The notes under the pieces were generated by a model. It did not search any database and was not told the DNA's origin. It worked only from the letters and a program-made list of their open reading frames with translations. DNA of 11,884 nucleotides from Eggerthellales bacterium UBA948 (GTDB taxonomy: Bacteria; Actinomycetota; Coriobacteriia; Coriobacteriales; UBA8131): NCBI GenBank assembly GCA_002293265.1, contig DBCW01000092.1, forward strand, positions 1,149 through 13,032. Direction: 5' to 3'. Below are positions 7,450-11,884 of this stretch, one piece after another. A program made the position numbers and the translations under genes. Numbering within the stretch: position 1 is the stretch's first letter; each line of letters begins with the position of its first letter.

Positions 7450-7470
7450 TTAGTTCGCTTAGATAACTAA
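7450..7470. promoter_or_regulatory. Candidate operator dyad in the divergent intergenic region
   Basis: TTAGTT (7450-7455) and AACTAA (7465-7470) form a perfect 6-bp inverted repeat with a 9-base gap, about 97 bases before the start of the plus-strand operon. A second small dyad, GCAT-TAT-ATGC, lies at 7416-7426. LuxR-type HTH dimers bind inverted repeats, so these are possible sites. In an AT-rich region such dyads also arise by chance. Confidence 0.3.
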
Positions 7471-7566
7471 AATCACTCACTATCATCATAGAATCACGCA
7501 TATTGCGGTTTTCATATTCTTGCTCACAAGAAGATACTTTTTAACACAAGGAGAAAAGGAGAATAC

Positions 7567-8301
7567 ATGACCCGGATCAATGATGGCTCTGTGCCTCAGG
7601 GAGTGGCTATCGATACTGCCCATTTTGGCAATACCAATATCGTCTTTGAAGAAGCGATGGAATTTGAGCGTAAGTTAGAAAAAGCCCGTGCCCTACTTAT
7701 CCAAAATCCTTTGTGTAGGCCTGTTCTCTATCGCATCCTTAACAGTTGCGTTTCAAAGCGAATTTTGCTTGGCGACCTAGAAAACAGTATTCAAAGTATG
7801 ACGGAGTACCAATGCGTTACCCAACCGCCATATTTTCTCGTGCAGTGGCTTGTAGACACCGAGGCTCTGGATCTTTTTGAGCTTGATTTAGCGGGCGACA
7901 CTGTCACAGAAGAAAGCAAACAAGGTCTTACGGCTGACGAAATAGATGATCGCATTGCTGACTACGCCTTTGAAACAAACGATGTTGGGCGAGCGTTAAT
8001 AGAAGAGTTAAAGCCAACCAATCGCCTAGAAGATCTCGTTGAGATGGCTCCCGAGCGCTATGACACTTACTTGGATGTCTTGGAGTTTTTGCAAGACCCT
8101 CATTCATATGCGGAGATAGACGAGCTTTTGCGTGGTCGCGACATTTTGATGTATGGCAGAGCGGCAGATGATCGCCCAATGCAGCCTAGTGTTTTTGTAG
8201 ATAAGTTAGCTGCCGCGGGCAGCATTGTCTATTCAGACGGATGGAAGATAACTGAGGAGGGAAAGGAGTTTTTGGAGTCAAGACGAAAAGCAAATAAGTA
8301 A
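7567..8301 (+). CDS. Uncharacterised 244-residue cytoplasmic protein, two winged-helix-like segments
   Basis: I do not recognise the family. There is no signal peptide, membrane helix or cysteine cluster; the protein is acidic and helical. Two regions look like winged-helix folds. One is at about residues 47-105 ('RPVLYRILNSC', then 'QPPYFLVQWL'). The other is at about 165-240 ('LDVLEFLQDPHSYAEIDELL', then 'QPSVFVDKLAAAGSIVYSDG', ending 'ITEEGKEFLESRR'). The last motif is typical of the wing and final helix of DNA-binding wHTH proteins. Tandem AAGGAG sequences at 7548-7553 and 7556-7561 support the ATG at 7567. The gene is first in the operon, 27 bases before the reductase large subunit, which suggests a linked role as a regulator or a dedicated assembly factor. 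It lacks the recognisable motifs of TorD/DmsD chaperones, though it occupies a place in the operon where such a factor would fit. That it is a real gene is secure; its function is not. Confidence 0.85.
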   Translation: MTRINDGSVPQGVAIDTAHFGNTNIVFEEAMEFERKLEKARALLIQNPLCRPVLYRILNSCVSKRILLGDLENSIQSMTEYQCVTQPPYFLVQWLVDTEALDLFELDLAGDTVTEESKQGLTADEIDDRIADYAFETNDVGRALIEELKPTNRLEDLVEMAPERYDTYLDVLEFLQDPHSYAEIDELLRGRDILMYGRAADDRPMQPSVFVDKLAAAGSIVYSDGWKITEEGKEFLESRRKANK

Positions 8302-8328
8302 AACGAGGGAAACGAAAGGAGTTTACAT

Positions 8329-11300
8329 ATGCAAGAGACGAAAACAATGAATCGACGTACTTTTCTCAAAGGCGCGACCGTAGCCGGCGCAGCAGTTGCT
8401 ATGAGCTCAATGCTTACCAGCTGTCTGCAAGAGACTGCACCGCAGCAAAGTGGAGGTTCGGCAGCAGGGCAAGCAAGTGACCGTGTTTTCTACAATTCAA
8501 CTTGCCACGGATGCATTCAAGCCTGTCCGTGCAAGGTCTATGTTGAAAACGGTGTGGTAATTAAAATTGAGGGACATCCGGACGCTCCCACCTCTCAGGG
8601 ATCGATGTGCCTCAAGGGTCTAAATCAGATACATACCTGCTACAGCCCCAGACGTGTACTCTATCCTCTAAAGAGAACCGGTGCTCGCGGTGCAGCCAAT
8701 GCGGCATGGGAGCGTATCAGCTGGGATGAGGCCATTGACTTAGCAGCCACCAAGATCGCAGAGGCTATCGAGCAATACGGCACCTATTCATTCTTCGCAT
8801 CAGTTGGTGGCGGCGGAGCCTACAGCTTTATGCAGGCTATGACAACGCCGATGGCACTTGGTTCACCGACAGTATTTGAGCCGGGTTGTGCGCAGTGTTA
8901 TCTGCCACGTATCACCGAAGCTGCTTACATGTATGGTGGAGCTGACCAATCTATCGCAGACGATGCCGTACGCGAGCCATTTAAGGGACTCGCTCCAATC
9001 GAAGAAGCCAAGGGCGTTTCTCAAGACACCAAGGTATTGGTGCTTTGGGCTGCTCAGCCGTCTGTATCTCAGACCTCGCAATCAGGTCGCGGTATGGCTG
9101 AATTGCGCGAGCGTGGTTGCAAAACCATTGTAGTAGATCCAAACTTCTCACCTGATGCCGTTAAGGCTACTGTTCATCTGCCGGTCAGACCCGGTTCAGA
9201 TGCTGCTCTTATCCTGGCTTGGTATCGCGTGATTTTAGATGAGAAACTCTACGACGAGGAGTTCACCAAGTTTTATACCAACATGCCTTTCCTCATCAAT
9301 CCCGACACTCATCTACCGTGGCTGGCTACCGAGGTCTTTGGTGCAGAAGCACAGACCACCCCGGCAGACACTCCGGTATATGTATGTGTTGATGAGAACA
9401 CCGGCGAGATCGCTCCCCTACCATTTGGCGAGCCGGCAACCGTAAAAGCGCAGGTTAATCCGCAAGTTTTAGCCACAGCTGCCGTTAACGGCAAACAGTC
9501 ACGCAGTGCCGGTCAAATCTATCGCGATGAAGCCGACCCTTGGACTCTGGCAAAAGCTGCTGAGTTCTGCTGGGTGCCTGAGGATCGTATCCGCGAGGCG
9601 ATTGATATCTATACCGCTCCTTGCAAGCAAGGTTTGGCTGCCGGTATCGCAAACGGTGTTGCAGCCGACATGCAAGAGACTGCATCCCAAGTACCTGATG
9701 GACTCATGGGTCTGGACATGATCATGGGTTACGTCAATAAACCGGGTGCCACGCTTACACAAAACGGCGCTTTGCCTGCTGATGGCGAAGCTCCACGCCC
9801 AACCCAGTTCTGGAATGGCTTTAGTGGCATGTTTGGTCAGATGTATGGTATCGGCTACGAAGTAGGCGCTACCGTTGAAGCTAACGAAGCCCGCATTGCA
9901 TCATTCCAAAATGGCACACTACCCGACGCTGCTCCATTCCAAAATGGTGCAACCCAGTTTGCCATGAACCAGCTTTTACTCGACCGCCTGGGAATGAAAA
10001 ACCATCGCGGTCTGTACAACTGGTGCCATAGCCACATCCCAACTGTTCGCGAAGCTATCGAGACAGGCGAGCCCTTTAAGCCGCGTGTATGGTTTGACAT
10101 GTCCGGCAATAAACTTGCTGTACTTGGTGCAGCCGGTGCTTGGCACAACGCGATCATGAACGACGGCGTAGACTTCATTATCTGCCAGTATCCAATGATC
10201 ACATCATTTCAGATTGAGTACGCCGACCTCATCTTCCCACTCGAAGAGTGGTTGGAAGCTACCGGTGCCAGCTCATTTGGTCAGCTCAATTACTCATTCC
10301 CCTGCCCGGGCATCATTCACCTCGGCGAGACAGTACCCAACTCTGTACCGCCGCTACGTGTTATCAATGCTGCTTCTGAGAAACTCAACACAAAACTTGA
10401 CAGTGTGATCTTTGGCTCCACCGGTCAGACCATGACCCAGTTGGGATTACAGTTCCCATTAGGCATGGGCGTTATGGGTGGCGAAGAAGACGAAGCTGCA
10501 ACATGGCAGGCACATATCGACAAGTTTAAAGAGCAAGGGATTGAAGGCTACGATGAAGCTGTAACAGACATTGATAGCTTTATGGAGTTTGCCAAGAACA
10601 ACCATGATTTCTACTTTGCTGAAGATCCGGATACCTTCTGGACTTACGGTCAACATCTTGTTAAAGCATCAGACGGTCTACCTATGGGCTTTGGAACCGA
10701 AAGCCGCAAGTGCGAAGTGTATAACCAGATACACATCAAGCTCTCGACCAATGGCTTCCCTTATTGCTATCCACGTGAGAACACTCATATTGATCCTCGC
10801 GTTGGCACATGGTCCGGCGAGTACTCACCAATCTGTAACGTACCGCTACAAAATGAGGCTCCCAATGTTGCTAACGGCGGCAACTATGTTGCCCCGTTTG
10901 ATCCTGAGTTCCCATTGTCATTAACATCCGGACGTCTATACTACTTCCATCACGGAACCATGCGCCATGCTCCTTATGCTCGCGAGTTGTATCCTGCGCC
11001 GTTTGTGCGCATCAACCCGGCTACTGCTGATGAGTACGGCATTAAGCATGGAGATTGGGTAGAGCTGTCATCTCGCCGCACCCAAGGTGCAGACTACAAT
11101 GCAAAAGAGATGGTGGGCACCGAGCGCTCATATGCCAAGATCAAAGAAAACAACACCAAGACCGGCGATCCAATTCGCGCTATCGCTTACGTGTCAGAGG
11201 TTGTTGCACCTAACGTACTTTGGATGGAGCGTTTCTGGAACCCGGAGTGCTACGACTCATTGCAAAGCAACAAGACCGGTGGTTGGCAAGAGTGTAACGT

Positions 11301-11547
11301 TAACGTTATCACCAACGCCATCGACTGCAACTTCAATGAAGTTTATGGCTCTTACGTTAATCGTGGCTTCCAGGTAAACATCAAGAAGTCCGAAAAACCA
11401 AGTAACATTTGGACACAGCCAAAAGAATTTGCACCATTTATGCCAACAACTGCCAACGAGTATGTAAGCGACCTTGGCGTAATTATGGAGAATACCGAGC
11501 TCAACACACCTATCGTTGAATTCGCTGCTGCAGGAGGTGGTATGTAA
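8329..11547 (+). CDS. Tat-exported molybdopterin oxidoreductase, catalytic subunit (DMSO reductase superfamily)
   Basis: This is a 1072-residue bis-pterin molybdenum enzyme. The N-terminus has a twin-arginine motif (R9-R10 in 'NRRTFLKG'), a hydrophobic stretch at about 15-29, and a lipobox-like 'LTSC' with C32, so it may be a Tat lipoprotein on the outer face. The [4Fe-4S] motif is C59-x2-C62-x3-C66-x27-C94, followed by K96, the usual electron-relay lysine. The region at 185-194 ('PGCAQCYLPR', C187 and C190) lies where the molybdenum ligand is normally found, so a Cys ligand is possible. The C-terminal dinucleotide-binding domain covers about 860-1055 ('SGRLYYFHHGTMRHAPYARELYP', then 'INPATADEYGIKHGDWVEL'). 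AAAGGAG ending 7 bases before 8329 supports this start over the Met at residue 7. The substrate is unknown. Eggerthellaceae relatives of this type include catechol dehydroxylases, but the N-terminal Fe-S sequence differs from what I recall of Dadh, so I do not assign that activity. Confidence 0.93.
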   Translation: MQETKTMNRRTFLKGATVAGAAVAMSSMLTSCLQETAPQQSGGSAAGQASDRVFYNSTCHGCIQACPCKVYVENGVVIKIEGHPDAPTSQGSMCLKGLNQIHTCYSPRRVLYPLKRTGARGAANAAWERISWDEAIDLAATKIAEAIEQYGTYSFFASVGGGGAYSFMQAMTTPMALGSPTVFEPGCAQCYLPRITEAAYMYGGADQSIADDAVREPFKGLAPIEEAKGVSQDTKVLVLWAAQPSVSQTSQSGRGMAELRERGCKTIVVDPNFSPDAVKATVHLPVRPGSDAALILAWYRVILDEKLYDEEFTKFYTNMPFLINPDTHLPWLATEVFGAEAQTTPADTPVYVCVDENTGEIAPLPFGEPATVKAQVNPQVLATAAVNGKQSRSAGQIYRDEADPWTLAKAAEFCWVPEDRIREAIDIYTAPCKQGLAAGIANGVAADMQETASQVPDGLMGLDMIMGYVNKPGATLTQNGALPADGEAPRPTQFWNGFSGMFGQMYGIGYEVGATVEANEARIASFQNGTLPDAAPFQNGATQFAMNQLLLDRLGMKNHRGLYNWCHSHIPTVREAIETGEPFKPRVWFDMSGNKLAVLGAAGAWHNAIMNDGVDFIICQYPMITSFQIEYADLIFPLEEWLEATGASSFGQLNYSFPCPGIIHLGETVPNSVPPLRVINAASEKLNTKLDSVIFGSTGQTMTQLGLQFPLGMGVMGGEEDEAATWQAHIDKFKEQGIEGYDEAVTDIDSFMEFAKNNHDFYFAEDPDTFWTYGQHLVKASDGLPMGFGTESRKCEVYNQIHIKLSTNGFPYCYPRENTHIDPRVGTWSGEYSPICNVPLQNEAPNVANGGNYVAPFDPEFPLSLTSGRLYYFHHGTMRHAPYARELYPAPFVRINPATADEYGIKHGDWVELSSRRTQGADYNAKEMVGTERSYAKIKENNTKTGDPIRAIAYVSEVVAPNVLWMERFWNPECYDSLQSNKTGGWQECNVNVITNAIDCNFNEVYGSYVNRGFQVNIKKSEKPSNIWTQPKEFAPFMPTTANEYVSDLGVIMENTELNTPIVEFAAAGGGM

Positions 11548-11884
11548 TGCCTAAGAGATGTTTAGTAGTAGACCTCGATCGCTGCTCCGGATGTCAGTCT
11601 TGCATCGTAGCTTGTAAGTTTGAAAACAACGTAGGGCTGGGTAACTACTGGTGCGACGTTATCAATGTTGATCCTGTAGGTAAGCATCCTGACATCGAGA
11701 TGTATTGGCTGCCGATTCAATGTCAGCAATGTGAAGAGGCTCCATGTGTTGAGATATGCCCAACCGGTGCGTCTTATCGTGACCCGGACAACGGCGTTGT
11801 GCTCATCAACAAAAGTGAGTGCATCGGCTGTAAGACCTGCCTGGGAGGCTGTCCATACTCCGACCCCGAGGGTGCAAACAGGCC
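11547..11884 (+). CDS. Four-cluster ferredoxin subunit of the molybdopterin oxidoreductase, 3'-truncated by the window edge
   Basis: The first 112 residues are visible and the frame is open to the window end. It is a DmsB/PsrB-like electron-transfer subunit: C13/C16/C19/C23, C59/C62/C67/C71 and C92/C95/C98/C102 are three complete cysteine groups, and the fourth should lie beyond the edge. The sequence 'CLGGCPYSDPEGANR' is characteristic of the family. The ATG overlaps the stop codon of the catalytic subunit by one base (TAATG), and AGGAGG at 11532-11537 lies 9 bases upstream, so the two are translationally coupled. There is no signal peptide, which fits export bound to the Tat-bearing large subunit. 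Whether a membrane anchor subunit (NrfD or DmsC type) follows cannot be seen. Confidence 0.93.
   Translation, partial: MPKRCLVVDLDRCSGCQSCIVACKFENNVGLGNYWCDVINVDPVGKHPDIEMYWLPIQCQQCEEAPCVEICPTGASYRDPDNGVVLINKSECIGCKTCLGGCPYSDPEGANR

Noticed and set aside
7567..8301. TorD/DmsD-type molybdoenzyme chaperone
   Set aside because: The position would fit, but I see none of the family's recognisable motifs, and the C-terminal part looks winged-helix. It is left as unknown.
8329..11547. Specific call as dopamine or other catechol dehydroxylase
   Set aside because: The context and C-terminal domain are compatible, but the N-terminal Fe-S region and the metal-ligand region do not match what I recall of those enzymes, so the substrate is not assigned.

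Overview
The window looks like part of the chromosome of an anaerobic, respiring actinobacterium of the Coriobacteriia, probably Eggerthellaceae. The main reason is the right-hand module: a LuxR-type regulator fused to about twelve membrane helices, divergent from a Tat-exported molybdopterin oxidoreductase with a four-cluster-type Fe-S partner. That arrangement is typical of Eggerthella, Gordonibacter and relatives. Base composition seems near balanced by eye, lower in G+C than most of that family, so the genus is left open and the assignment is inference.

Left block (1-4798, + strand): a formate dehydrogenase-N type locus. It holds the C-terminal two thirds of the catalytic subunit FdnG (cut by the window edge), the four-cluster ferredoxin subunit FdnH, the di-heme cytochrome b subunit FdnI, two stem-loops, and the accessory protein FdhE. 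Together these oxidise formate outside the membrane, pass electrons through Fe-S clusters and hemes, and reduce menaquinone.

Middle block (4799-5600): no convincing gene. It holds a stem-loop terminator that could work on both strands, then a 540-bp imperfect palindrome (4842-5381) with matching 15-19 bp ends and AATT at both edges. The best reading is a non-autonomous fold-back (MITE-like) element. An AT-rich spacer follows. This is the least explained part of the window.

Right block (5601-11884): a minus-strand membrane-bound LuxR regulator diverges, across a 286-bp intergenic region, from a plus-strand operon. The operon encodes a 244-residue protein of unknown function with two winged-helix-like segments, a 1072-residue Tat-targeted molybdopterin oxidoreductase that also carries a lipobox, and the start of its Fe-S subunit (cut by the right edge). 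The likely logic is that the regulator senses a substrate at the membrane and switches on a dedicated reductase. The neighbouring formate dehydrogenase could supply electrons to it through the quinone pool. The reductase's substrate cannot be read from the sequence.
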